Positions 54,274 to 64,000 of a DNA stretch of 64,000 nucleotides are shown one piece after another (the first letter of the stretch is position 1; every line of letters begins with the position of its first letter). The position numbers and the translations under genes are program-made. Source of the DNA: Immersiella caudata (Eukaryota; Ascomycota; Sordariomycetes; Sordariales; Lasiosphaeriaceae); the NCBI GenBank assembly GCA_030512335.1, contig JAULSU010000001.1, positions 5,022,001-5,086,000 of the forward strand. The letters are read 5' to 3'. The notes below the pieces were generated by a model that did no database searches, was not told where the DNA came from, and worked only from the letters and a program-made list of their open reading frames with translations.

Positions 54274-56595
54274 ATGGTGAATTCCAAACAAAAACGCAGT
54301 GGGCCGAAGCTGCCGGTAAAACAGCTTGCCATTCTAGGTACGCTCACCTTTACTTTTTTGTCCGGCCTTCATAATTGTCCTCGTCCATATACGCGATATT
54401 TTAAACCAAGGAGACCACGCCGCCTTGCATTCGGATCGGTGCTTTTCTCACATTGAGCTTGGTCAAGGAACCTCAGATGCGGGCCCCTCGCAACAGGCGA
54501 GCGTTACTACCTGCCTTACTTCATGATGCCTTTCAAGGTACATTGCTCCCTCTGCATCTCATCACGACTAATCCCATCCAGCTGTTGCTAGATTTGCCGA
54601 GCCGCTGGCCCTAACATCGGTTTTTCCCTACCTCCCGGAGGTGAGTCTCCTCTTTCCGTTATATGGCTCGTGATGTGGTTATTCATCGCCTTGTTGGATA
54701 TCTTGAGCGTCGCGTGAGCGCGCCTGAGACATTGCGTTACCTAGAAAACACCTCTAAGAGAAATAACTGACAGGTATCTACCACAGATGATCAGCAGCTT
54801 CGGGGTAGAAAAGGATGAGGTCGCACGATGGGCAGGAATTACCGGAGCCGTCTTCTCAATAAGCCAGAGTGCCACGGCCGTTCCGTGGGGTAGGGCCTCC
54901 GACAAGGTGGGGAGGAAGCCTATCATATTGATAGGCCTGGCGAGTACCATGTGCTGTTTTTTGATATGGGGCATGTCGACGAGTCTGCCCATGGCCATTG
55001 CTGTTCGGGCTATCATGGGTTCGGGAAATGGAAATGGTAGGTTCAAGAAGCTCCAAATAACATGACATTAGCAGGGTTGACTGGCTTGCAGTTGGTATCA
55101 TCAGAACAATGGTCGCGGAACTGGTTCCGGAAAGTGAGTGCAAAAATTGGAGTTTTTTTTCTTCCTGTTTTGTCCTTTTTCTGTTGTCTCAGGAGCGAAA
55201 ACTCTCTCTCGGCTCCCGAGACAGCAGAAAAAAAAAAGAAAAAAAGGAGATAACGAGCTGATATTTGCCGCAGAGGAACTTCAACCCCGAGCCTTCTCCA
55301 TCATGCCATTAGTTTGGAGCATTGGCAGTGTTTTCGGACCAGCCTTTGGTGGTTTCTTTGCTCGCCCAGTCGAGCGTCGTTTGTTCGGCGGCGCGTTTGA
55401 GAACATCGAGTGGTTCAAGCGGTACCCCTTCGCCCTTCCAAACCTGGTGGCATGTTTCGTCTTTTTCATATCTTTTATGACCGGCTTGCTGTTCCTCAAG
55501 GTACTCTCTTGCATACAACCACTCATCCCGCATGATCTAACCACTACCCAGGAAACGCTGGAGGGCAAACGTCACCGGCCCGACTGGGGCCTCGCCTTGG
55601 GCGAAAAACTCACACGCTCATTCCATCCCCGGCCCTCCCACCGCACCCGTCGCCGCTCCTTCGTCGACGCCGAAGCCTCCGCCCCCCTCCTCCCAACGTC
55701 CCCCACGCGCCCTTCCCGCCATCCCTCCAAATCCCACGCCACTCCGCCAACCTACTCTGAAATCTTCTCCCCCCAAACCATCATCAACCTCATATCCTAT
55801 ACTTTCCTCGCCCTGCACTCCGTCGCCTACGACCAAGTGCTCCCCGTCTTCCTCAACTATCCCCCTCAGATCCCCGACTCCTCCAACACTCACCTCCCCT
55901 TCAAATTCTCGGGTGGCTTTGGCCTCACCTCGGACAAGATCGGCACAATCTACACGGTCTACGGAATTGCTTGCGGCATCATCCAGTTCTTCCTCTTCCC
56001 CATCCTTTGCGCCCGCTGGGGCGTATTGAACTGCTACAAGGCTGCCACAATGGTTTTCCCACTGGTATACCTGCTCACTCCATATACCGCTCTGATCCAA
56101 GACACGACGATGCGGTATACCGCCTTCTTGACTATCATGTTGCTCAAGGGGATAGTGGTTATTGTGGCGTTCCCCTGCACGACGATTATGCTCACGAATT
56201 CGGCCTCGAGCGTGAGGATCTTGGGGACACTAAATGGCTACGCCACGTCGTTTAGTGGTTTGGGCCGAGCGGTTGGACCGGCGTTGACTGGTGCGGTGTT
56301 TAGCGTGGGTGTGCAAAGGGGGTATGTGATTGCGCCTTGGTGGATGTTGGCGGGAATAGCAATGATGGGGGCGGTGCCGGCTTGGTTCATCGTCGAAGGA
56401 GAGGGGCCTAGTAGAGGGGATAGCGAGAGTGAGGATGGGAGTGATGGAGAGGAGGAGACGCTTGTAAGTGGGGAGAGTGAGGAGGATGAAGATGAGGCTT
56501 TGGAAGCGATTTCTGATGGAGAGAGTGTCTCAGGGGATGAAGATGCGCCTCTGAGAGCGGGGAGAAAGGGAAGAAAGTATGGAGGATGTGACTAG
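54274..56595 (+). CDS. MFS transporter, ZIF1-like family
   Basis: Six exons, 54274-54337, 54582-54640, 54787-55036, 55092-55133, 55274-55500 and 55552-56595, give 561 aa. The early motif RFAEPLALTSVFPYLPEMIS and the loop motif GRASDKVGRKPIILIGL, a form of the MFS G-x3-D-x2-GR signature, place it in the major facilitator superfamily, near plant ZIF1 and fungal relatives. About twelve hydrophobic segments are present, with a long Ser/Arg/Pro-rich central loop (around 185-245). The tail is acidic (SESEEDEDEALEAISDGE). The substrate is not predictable. The intron at 54641-54786 is nearly the same sequence as one in the Zn2Cys6 gene 20 kb away. One exon is only 42 nt. The intron at 55134-55273 has long T and A tracts. 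Confidence 0.9.
54641..54786 (+). mobile_element. Introner-like element copy B (intron 2 of the MFS gene)
   Basis: This 146-nt intron in phase 0 lies between the codons for residues 41 and 42. It has a GTGAGT donor, AACTGACAGG branch region and CACAG acceptor. It is about 86% identical to the intron at 34509-34662 over its full length, beginning and ending exactly at the splice sites. It differs mainly by transitions and by lacking eight nucleotides present in copy A. Confidence 0.75.
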
Positions 56596-57441
56596 GGTGG
56601 CGTTGCTCTGCCTGTGCCGTTTAAGGAGAGCAGGAATAAGGGCATATGTTCCTGGTTGTCATGTCTTCGGTGTTGTCCATGCATGTGGGCGGGGCAGGCG
56701 TTCGGGCATCAAAAAAGGGGCATTTGAATGTATGGTTGATGTGCTAGGAGCCATGATATCACGATCAGGTAGTAATATGAGGTCACGGTCGGATTTTTCG
56801 TTTTGGCAGATTGGGCTTGTTACCTATTTCTCGTCTACCTCCTTTGGCATTCTTTACATCCTCTTCAAGGAGTACTTCGGACTTGGTTGCTCCCAGGAGA
56901 ACTGAGCGTATCACTTGCGTCCAACGTAAATAGGGGACGAGGTTCTCAAGAATCATCAATAATAGTTACCGAGACTGCCCAAGAGCACTAATACCCTACT
57001 TTAGTACAGTATTCGAAATAAATGGCATAAAGAATCACTCTCTCTTTCCGACTCCAGTGTTTCATTCCCATCAACAAAGCCATCCTAGAAACGCTGGTCC
57101 GCGGGTATCAATCAATATCTCTCCCCCCGCGTCGCCTGTCCGTCCCATGCTATTCCTAACGACGCCACATTGAGCCTGCTCAGTCCCTTCCCCTGACTCT
57201 TTGCTTCTCCATTTTTCAACACCACATGCTATGAAACAGCAATGCCAGACATCCTAAACACCGCTCTCTATCCATCGCTCCGATTCATAAATGTACTTCA
57301 TGAGCTACCCCCGTTATTTCTCTCGAAAAAGCCTTCTGCTTTGACGACTCAACACCGCTCGTCCAGGCAACTGGTGCAAAACCGTTTCCCCATTAAGCCA
57401 GCAACGCGGTGCCGGCACCTATCCGTCAATAGTCCCTGGGC
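56596..57441. other. Convergent intergenic region
   Basis: About 850 bp lie between the MFS stop and the IQGAP stop. They hold 3' UTR sequence and small unsupported ORFs. Confidence 0.5.
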
Positions 57442-60400
57442 TTATTGAGTCCGGTAGAACTTCTTGTACAGAAGATGTAGCAGCAAGTTGACGTTGAGTC
57501 TCAGGTTGCCCTCGAATAGCGTCATGAACTGATGAGCCTCAAATTGGGCTTGAAGAAGATCTTCAATCGGCACGAGGGCGCTTGCACCGGGAATCTGGAT
57601 ATGGCTGCGGCTGCCCTCGAGGGAGAAGACGCCGACCTCGTCGCACGAGATAGTGAGATCAATTTGGCCCCAATCGCGTTCAAGCATGCCTGACCATGAT
57701 ACGAGAACGCCTTTGTCGAAGAGAGCTCTTGCGCTGTACTTGTATGAGCCAAATTTAGGGACGCGGCCGCTACGCTCAAGCTCCCTCTGATGGTTGTATT
57801 GCTTGGTGAAGGGGAGCAGGAACTTCTTCTTTCTGCGAAGGGAATTCGTTAGCCAGATATCAACGGTGAGGATGCGTGAGACTTTTTCTTACCCTTTCTT
57901 ATTTTGCAGTGTAGCCATGGCTTGCTCGATGTAGTCGTCATAGCTCTTGCGTTGTTGCTCCAGGTATTTTGCCTTCTCGTGCAAGTTTGCGAGCGTTAGA
58001 CGCACACCTTCGAGCTCCTTCTGCCTCTGCACTCTTCGGCGGCTCTTGGTACGAATGTCTAGCGCGATAGCGTTGAGGACGTCTTGGTAAAAGTTGTGCT
58101 TCGAGATGCGGCCCATATGCTCAAGCCTCATGACATTCTCTAGGGCAGTCCTCTTCAACTCGTAATACGACATTCTCGTGACGTCGATCATATTCGCGTC
58201 TGAGTAGGCGCCTCGAGTGTTCGAATTGCTGGCGAAGTCTTCTCTCAACAACATCTGCCACTTGTGCTCGTCCTCTCGGCTGATCGGCTTGACGAGGATT
58301 TCCAAGAGGTTCGCTCCTGTTTGTACGCGGATAATGTAGAGGATGCATCGTTTTGTTTCCATGAACAGTGCCTTAACTTCGGCTTCTGGGTCCTCCACGT
58401 CGTGCAGCTTCGGGGTAAGGAACATGTGAATGTCGGATGATCCGACAGCCATCATCTCGCTCTCGTTATTCTTCACGCTTCCGAGGTCTTGTACAATTTC
58501 CCGCAACATGTCGTCCCTGTTGGGACAGAGATAGGGCAGCTCGTTCGCGATGAGCGTGTGGATGGCGAAAATGTCTGTCATCTTGATATAAAGGGTGGGC
58601 TTGTTCTTCGCATAAAGATCATTGAATTCGTCAATGTCGAAGGTGCTCTCTGCGTCGGGCACGGTGATAAGGGTGCTCGTAATGTGGGCGTACCGCTCAA
58701 TAGACTCGGCAACGAAGGCATTGAGAGGCTGAAGGTAGATGTTCTCTCCACCAAATCGTCGCCCGGAGGCGATCTGGCTCAGAACCTTAGCCACTTCCCC
58801 AAGGTTCCGCTTTTGAAGCGGACTAAGTTGCTTCTCAATGACGCCGACGTTCTCGGGAGCTGTGAGGGCGGGCTGGAGATAGATGCGCCAGATCCAATTG
58901 CCCACAACCTGCAGCAAACGCTCTTGGTGTTCACGCTGGAAGTGTTGGCAAAGGGCGTCGAATGTTTGGCGGCAGACGTAGCGGAGACCGTAGGGCATGC
59001 GAGGAATGAGCTCCTCCAAGGCCAGAAGAAATTGGTCACAGATTTCTCGGAGATCGCGGAGATGATCGATGAAGACTTCCTTCGTCTCCGGATCTTTGAT
59101 AGCAAGCTCTCGAGGGATATCCAGCGGGCGGTTGCTAGGGCGTCCTGTTCTGAGCTCTTCATTGTTGATAGCAGACCGGTATATCTGAATCGGGTCGCTC
59201 TCGAGGTCCAGAGCAGGGTCTTCGATGATGTTGTCTCGGATCAGAGGACCCAAAATTTCCCGCAAGAACTTTCGGTCTCGCGGCGACCTGGTGTAGTTGT
59301 GAAGCAACTTGGACCAGAAGAAATTCCCTCGAAGGTAGTCTTGGAGAGCGCTGCATCCCTCGATTTCTTCCCGGATCGACCTTCCGATGAGCTTCAAGAG
59401 GTAGTATTCCTCTCTCCGCTTCTGCGCATAGCCGAAAAGGCCCATCATTAGGTGCTCAATCCGTTTGCACTCCTTTTCGGCAGTCCCTTGCTCGCGGATG
59501 CGCTTGAAAAGCCGGGCCAGGTACTGAGGTTGTGTCTGGAGCGTGAAGAAGAGTTGCTGATAGGACTCTAGCTTCTTCCTTGATCCCTTGTTGAGAGCCT
59601 TGAGATCGAACTGATTGCCGCTTGTCATGCCGGTATTGGCGAGAATATTGCTGGTGTGGCCTCCAAAGTTGCTTTGGTGCCTAACCACCTCGTCAAGGGT
59701 GATTTTGTTCTTGACGAGGAGGGCGATCTTGATGTCGAGTTGATCGATGTATTGCTCGAGCATCTCGTTTTGTCGGACCTGCTGGACGACCGTCTTCCGC
59801 AGGCGCTCGAACTCAACTTCCTCGTTGAAGTCGAAATCGCTGTCGTTGAGAAGATGAACAAAGTTCTTGACGGCGTTCACTGGAGGATTCTCCCCGGATG
59901 TCAAACTCTTGTAAGCCTCTCCTTGGAGCTTGGCGCGGACAAAGCTTTGGATCTTGACGACCCTTTGCATGTTCTCGTTGAAGAATCGCTTCTTCTCCTC
60001 GAACTTCGCCCTGACAACAAAGGCCTTGGCGGCAGCCTGGATTGCCGCAATGCCCTCCTCCTGTTCGTCTAGCTGATCCAAGACGGTTGCAACATCGCCT
60101 CGAAGCAACATCGCTCTAGCAAAGGACTGCAGCGAGGCAACCTCCCCAACATTGGCTTTGAGCTCGCCCAAGAGGTCGTTGTGGTGCTTTCTGGATAGGA
60201 AGCCGCGGGTGCATGACTGCAGCGCAGCGATCTTGGCCTCCTGCTGGCTGAGAGCCTCAAGGTCATCTGACAGTCGTTTCCGTTCGAGCATGCCCCTGAT
60301 TTTCGATTGAAGATCCAGTACCGTATCTTCTGTGTCAGCGAGGCTCTCGAGCTGCTCCGAAATCTCCCTGCGGACTGCGCCGGCTCTGGCATGCGCTTGT

Positions 60401-62463
60401 AGGAGACCAAATGTTGGCGAGTGTGTTCGAAGCTCTGCCCTGAGAGCGTTAACATGGGATCTAGCCAGGGATCCACGGCAGCAGGCTTGGAGCGCCCTCC
60501 ACACAGGAGAGAAACCCTCAAGCTGTTCTCGTTGCAATGCAGCCTGGTTTCTTGTCAGCGTGGCCCTTGCGGCAGCCTGCAAGCGTGTGATGGCCTGGGC
60601 TTGGGTTTGAAGCGTTCGCCGATCCCCTTCCAGTCTCTCCCTGAGCAACATGCCTCGGATCGCAGCCTGCAACCCGGCGACTGGGCCAGACACACGGTCC
60701 GTTTCTTGCTGCTGGGCGAGCATCCGCTTACGGACCAGGAAGCCCCGAAACGTTGCTTGAACGTCTCGGACGGGGCCAGACGCGAGCTGTAACTGAGATC
60801 GCTGGTCTCGTACCTCGCTGCGGACCTTGCTTGCCCGCACCAAGCTCTGAAGTTTCAGAACGTCCTTTTCCTTGCTCTTCCAGAACTGTTCCTTTTGCAA
60901 CTGTCGACGGCGCACGAGGAATCCACGAGCCGCGCTTTGGAGATCCACAGAAAAGCGTCTCATTTGCAACCGGTAGTCGATAATCTGGCGGGAGAAGTCG
61001 CCCCGGATGCGGGCCTGGAGGTCAATGAGCCAGTCCTCCGAGTCCCAAAGCTTCTGCATTGTGTCGCCAAGTCGCATTCGCGTAAGGGCGCCGCGAGCTT
61101 GTGCTTGCAAATCAACGATCGCTGCCTCATTCTCCGCCAACTCTCTCTCGACCCGTTCCTCCTCGGTTTCTTCCGGTTCAGGCGTTGCTTCCACCCCAAA
61201 GTCAGCCCCCATGTTACCGAAGCTGGGCATACTGGCTCCTAGCTTGTCAAGACCTTTCTGCGTCGCTTCAAGCTCGTGGTGCTCAAATTCTAGCTGACCC
61301 ACGAGGTTACCGATGCGGAAATCGACAATGCCCTTCCGGTAGAGAAGCCAGCTGAGAGCGTGGACGCAGTGAATGACTCTAGGTATATTCTTCTTTTCGT
61401 AGAGATCGATGAGCTCGAATCGGAACAGATCCGGAAGCTCGACCTCGTCCAGGTAGCGAAAAAATATGGCGATATTGTCCGAGTGCCGATACTGGAGTCG
61501 TTGATGTCGGAATATCTTGTATCGTCGATCGGGGTTCAGCGCCTCTACTATCTCAGCCAGGGTAACACCGTCTCTCAAGGCTTCCTCGAGTTCCACGATG
61601 GGGGGGATCTGGCGGTGTATAACGTCCTCGATCCACTCCTTGGCCTCACCAATATGGCAGAGGTATTCATAAGCTTGCAGGAACTGGCGCTGCTTGTCCA
61701 TCCAGTTTCGCCCCTCCCATCCGTAGCCGCCAGTTCGCTGGCCAGGGCGATTGGCCACACTTTTGTCGGTTCTTTGCAACCTTCGTCGCCCACGGAGCCC
61801 GGTGACTTCTTGCGTTGGGGATATCAGAGCGAGATCCTCCGGCGAGGATTGCGCCAACCTTGACAACGTCCGCAGCTCGTTGGTGCTGGATCGACCCAGG
61901 CTCTTCAAATCCGGAGCAGCCAGCGGCGCGGTATGCGCATGCACCAAGCTGGGGGGTCCAACATCGCTTCCTCGGCGGACTGAGTCGGAGCGTGTAAGGA
62001 GCATTGAGTTGGGTCGCATAGCGGGAGTCCGAGAAAGAGGCGTCGGTGACGCCCTTTCAACATCATTTATCGACAACCTGCTGACATCGAGGCTCTGACC
62101 CCGCTCATGGCGGGCAGGCACCCGGATCGGCGTGGCCACCGCCGGGGCTTGAGGCAGTGGTCGGAGTGATTGCCGCGCGACATTGTAGATATTTTCTGGC
62201 GACGGGGTCGGAGGAAGGCTCTTTGATGACTGCAGGGTGGGAGGGAGCCGACTTGCTTCACTCTGTCCCCGCTTATGGTGGCCAGAGTGGGAGTAAATGC
62301 TCGATGGCGAGGATGCTAGCGAGCTGGGGCCGCGGCTGAACTCAAAGGTCCCAGATGAGTGGGAGTAGCCAGAGGATGCGGATGACGATGCATTTGAGGG
62401 CGCGCGAAGGACGGAGTAATCGGCGGTCTGGGATTGTCGGAGGGGATGCGGCCGGTAGGACAT
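57442..62463 (-). CDS. iqg1: IQGAP, actomyosin ring scaffold
   Basis: Two exons, 62463-57893 and 57832-57442, give 1653 aa. The first 250 residues are Ser/Pro-rich. A calponin-homology domain spans about 255-375 (LQAYEYLCHIGEAKEWIEDV, DGVTLAEIVEALNPDRRYKI, HALSWLLYRKGIVDFRIGN). Around 440-880 there is a long series of IQ-type repeats, each with a core like LQSCTRGFLSRKH, expected to bind calmodulin or myosin light chains. The RasGAP-related domain covers about 1040-1340 (LLKLIGRSIREEIEGCSALQ, MPYGLRYVCRQTFDALCQHF). The RasGAP C-terminal domain extends across the second exon to KKFYRTQ. IQGAPs (Rng2/Iqg1) link F-actin, formin and myosin during septation. The single 60-nt intron is near the 3' end. 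Confidence 0.96.
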
Positions 62464-63729
62464 CTTGGGAGCTGTTCCGCCGTGGCCAGCGACGACCAGG
62501 CAGCTTGTTTTGTCGGGTGCCAGCTAGCCAAAGAGCTGCGAACGAGCTTCAAATTCGGAGAGAAACTCTTGCGCAGGGCATTAACAGTAGTTGGTCTCGG
62601 CCTGGTGAAAGGGCATGTTGCGTGAGCTGATGTCTTTTGCAAATAACGCCCGCGCAAGCGCGCAAATAGGAAAAAGCAACAAAAGGTCGCGACGACGATG
62701 TCGCGGATAGAAGGGAAGAACAGCAGGAAGTAGGAGGCTATCGCGATTGCCTCATCCCACAAAAGCCGAGAGTCGCATTCGGGGGGTTAATTCCAGGTTA
62801 AGTCGACCAGGGTGGCCCAGCTGGAGAAATGGTTGGTGGTGTTGGTGGGATGAGCGGGCAATGTTTACATCGGGACTGACGCCCCGGCAACGCTCGCTTT
62901 TCGCGTGGCGCTCTGTGGTGGCACGGGTTCAGCCGCACGAATAAACCTGGTCACCTCAAGTCACCCACCACCCAGATTGCAACCACTCAATAAGCTCACG
63001 GCAATTGTCGGCACAGCGTCTGAGCACCCTCAATCTCAAACAGGTTTGATCCGGGTTTGCTGTGAGCCTAGTTGTCAAGCCCTTGACTTGTTGCTTGTTA
63101 TTTACGCAGCGGGGAAGCTCTCCCACGGGTTCTGCGCCCTCGGCCACAACGCGAACGAGTCAGGTGGGTGCCAGCCCCGAGTTTGGGTACACGTTCAAAC
63201 AAAGCCGTTGGGAAGACTAGTCTCTCAAGCCATTACGTAGACGTGGATTCAAGATGTCAAGGGTGTCGGGCTGCTCCTTCTCGGCAGTCGATTTTAAGGT
63301 TGATGCTTGGCATGTCTATCTCGAGTGTCTGATGCAGGCCGCTGATGCATCTGTCGAGGGTCAAACTTGATGCAACGCCATTGCTCATTGCAAGTGCGGG
63401 CAGCGCAAGTCCCTTTTGACAAGTCGCCGTGTTCCAATGTTGGCGACCCTTTTGGTGGAAGTCCGGACCCCTCTTTGTTCTCGACTGATGGAGCTTGGGC
63501 GTTTTTGGCTTCACCGCCCAGCGGTTGCGCAGTTTTGCCCCGCATTTTGCCGCTATCAAGGTTTTTTTAAAAGAAAAAATTTCGACGGTGGTTTTCTGTT
63601 CTCCTTCTTTCTTTCTTGGGGGGGAACAGCCGACTGATCCAAACCGGTGATTGTCGCTGCACTCCCCCTGAAATCCTTTTTCTGTCTTATATCACCAGCT
63701 TTTCTTTCCCCAGCTGAACCTTCTCCAAG
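62464..63729. promoter_or_regulatory. Divergent upstream region of IQGAP and IMP dehydrogenase
   Basis: About 1.27 kb lie between opposite start codons. The 100 bp before the IMPDH ATG are pyrimidine-rich (TTTCTTTCTT, then CTTTTTCTGTC). No other gene is supported. Confidence 0.5.
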
Positions 63730-64000
63730 ATGACGGCTACCAACGGTTCTGTCGCCCACGCGGCGCCCAAGGTCCTCGACTACAAGACGGCCGAGGAAGT
63801 CCTCAAGGAGTACGATAGTCGTGATGGGCTCTCCATCCAGGACCTCATGGACGCCAAGGTCCATGGTGGTCTCACCTACAACGATTTCCTTCTGTTGCCT
63901 GGCTACATTGGCTTCCCTGCCTCGAAAGTCACTCTGGACTCGCCCGTCACCAAGAGGATTACGCTCAAGACGCCCTTTGTCTCTTCCCCCATGGACACGG
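63730..64000 (+). CDS. imd: Inosine-5'-monophosphate dehydrogenase, 5' end only
   Basis: The gene starts at 63730 (MTATNGSVAHAAPKVLDYKT) and runs off the window after 90 codons with no intron so far. SIQDLMDAKVHGGLTYNDFL, then LLPGYIGF, and VTKRITLKTPFVSSPMDT are the conserved N-terminal part of eukaryotic IMP dehydrogenase. The enzyme oxidises IMP to XMP with NAD+, the committed step of guanine nucleotide synthesis. The catalytic loop and CBS domains lie outside the window. Codon use is strongly C-ending, as for gnd1. Confidence 0.95.
   Translation, partial: MTATNGSVAHAAPKVLDYKTAEEVLKEYDSRDGLSIQDLMDAKVHGGLTYNDFLLLPGYIGFPASKVTLDSPVTKRITLKTPFVSSPMDT

Noticed and set aside
58489..59451. 320-codon antisense ORF opposite the IQGAP RasGAP domain
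   Set aside because: It has no family resemblance or splice support. It is a shadow of a highly conserved coding region.

Overview
The window is nuclear DNA of a filamentous ascomycete (Pezizomycotina). Coding genes are split by short introns of about 50-150 nt with GT..AG ends and CTAAC/CTGAC branch points, there are no operons or ribosome binding sites, and the gene set is that of a mould: a Zn2Cys6 regulator, Spa2, IQGAP, a fungal-type Ssr4 and an intracellular GH15 enzyme. Frequent TACCTAGGTA-type palindromes between genes and the overall style suggest Sordariomycetes, but that placement is inference.

Layout. 0.4-3.8 kb: two TFIID-type genes in divergent orientation, TAF7 (-) and a TAF3-like histone-fold protein (+). 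4.1-6.5 kb: a GH15 glucoamylase/trehalase-like enzyme (-). 8.1-10 kb: a TPT/nucleotide-sugar type transporter (+). 10.5-11.5 kb: an RBM42-like RNA-binding protein (-). 13.1-15.1 kb: 6-phosphogluconate dehydrogenase (+). 15.6-18.0 kb: the SWI/SNF-RSC subunit Ssr4 (+). 19.1-24.9 kb: ribosomal protein S11 (-) and kinetochore protein Spc7/KNL1 (+), divergent. 26.8-28.6 kb: an uncharacterised acidic reading frame broken by frame changes. 28.7-30.2 kb: Atg14 (-). 31.6-33.7 kb: two small uncharacterised fungal proteins (+). 34.4-36.6 kb: a Zn2Cys6 transcription factor (+), convergent with cytochrome b5 reductase Mcr1 (-) at 36.7-37.8 kb. 39.1-40.6 kb: an Nbp2-like SH3 protein (-). 42.2-43.0 kb: the CTD phosphatase Ssu72 (+). 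44.7-47.6 kb: the polarisome scaffold Spa2 (+). 48.5-49.6 kb: a MARVEL-type membrane protein (+), then an intron-containing tRNA-Arg(ACG)-like gene. 50.1-52.8 kb: an M28 NAALADase-type peptidase (-). 54.3-56.6 kb: an MFS transporter (+). 57.4-62.5 kb: IQGAP (-). 63.7 kb to the end: the start of IMP dehydrogenase (+), cut by the window edge.

Most genes are housekeeping genes with no shared pathway, so the window reads as ordinary chromosome arm rather than a cluster. The most interesting signal is that two introns in unrelated genes, 34509-34662 in the Zn2Cys6 factor and 54641-54786 in the MFS transporter, are about 86% identical over their whole length. That is the signature of introner-like elements, meaning introns that multiply and insert into new genes. 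Other points worth checking are an open in-frame tail beyond the Ssr4 stop codon, a structurally odd tRNA-Arg gene, and the acidic gene at 26.8-28.6 kb whose frame shifts three times in the same direction.

Exon boundaries were read by eye from splice signals, frame and family conservation. Every spliced model listed sums to a whole number of codons.
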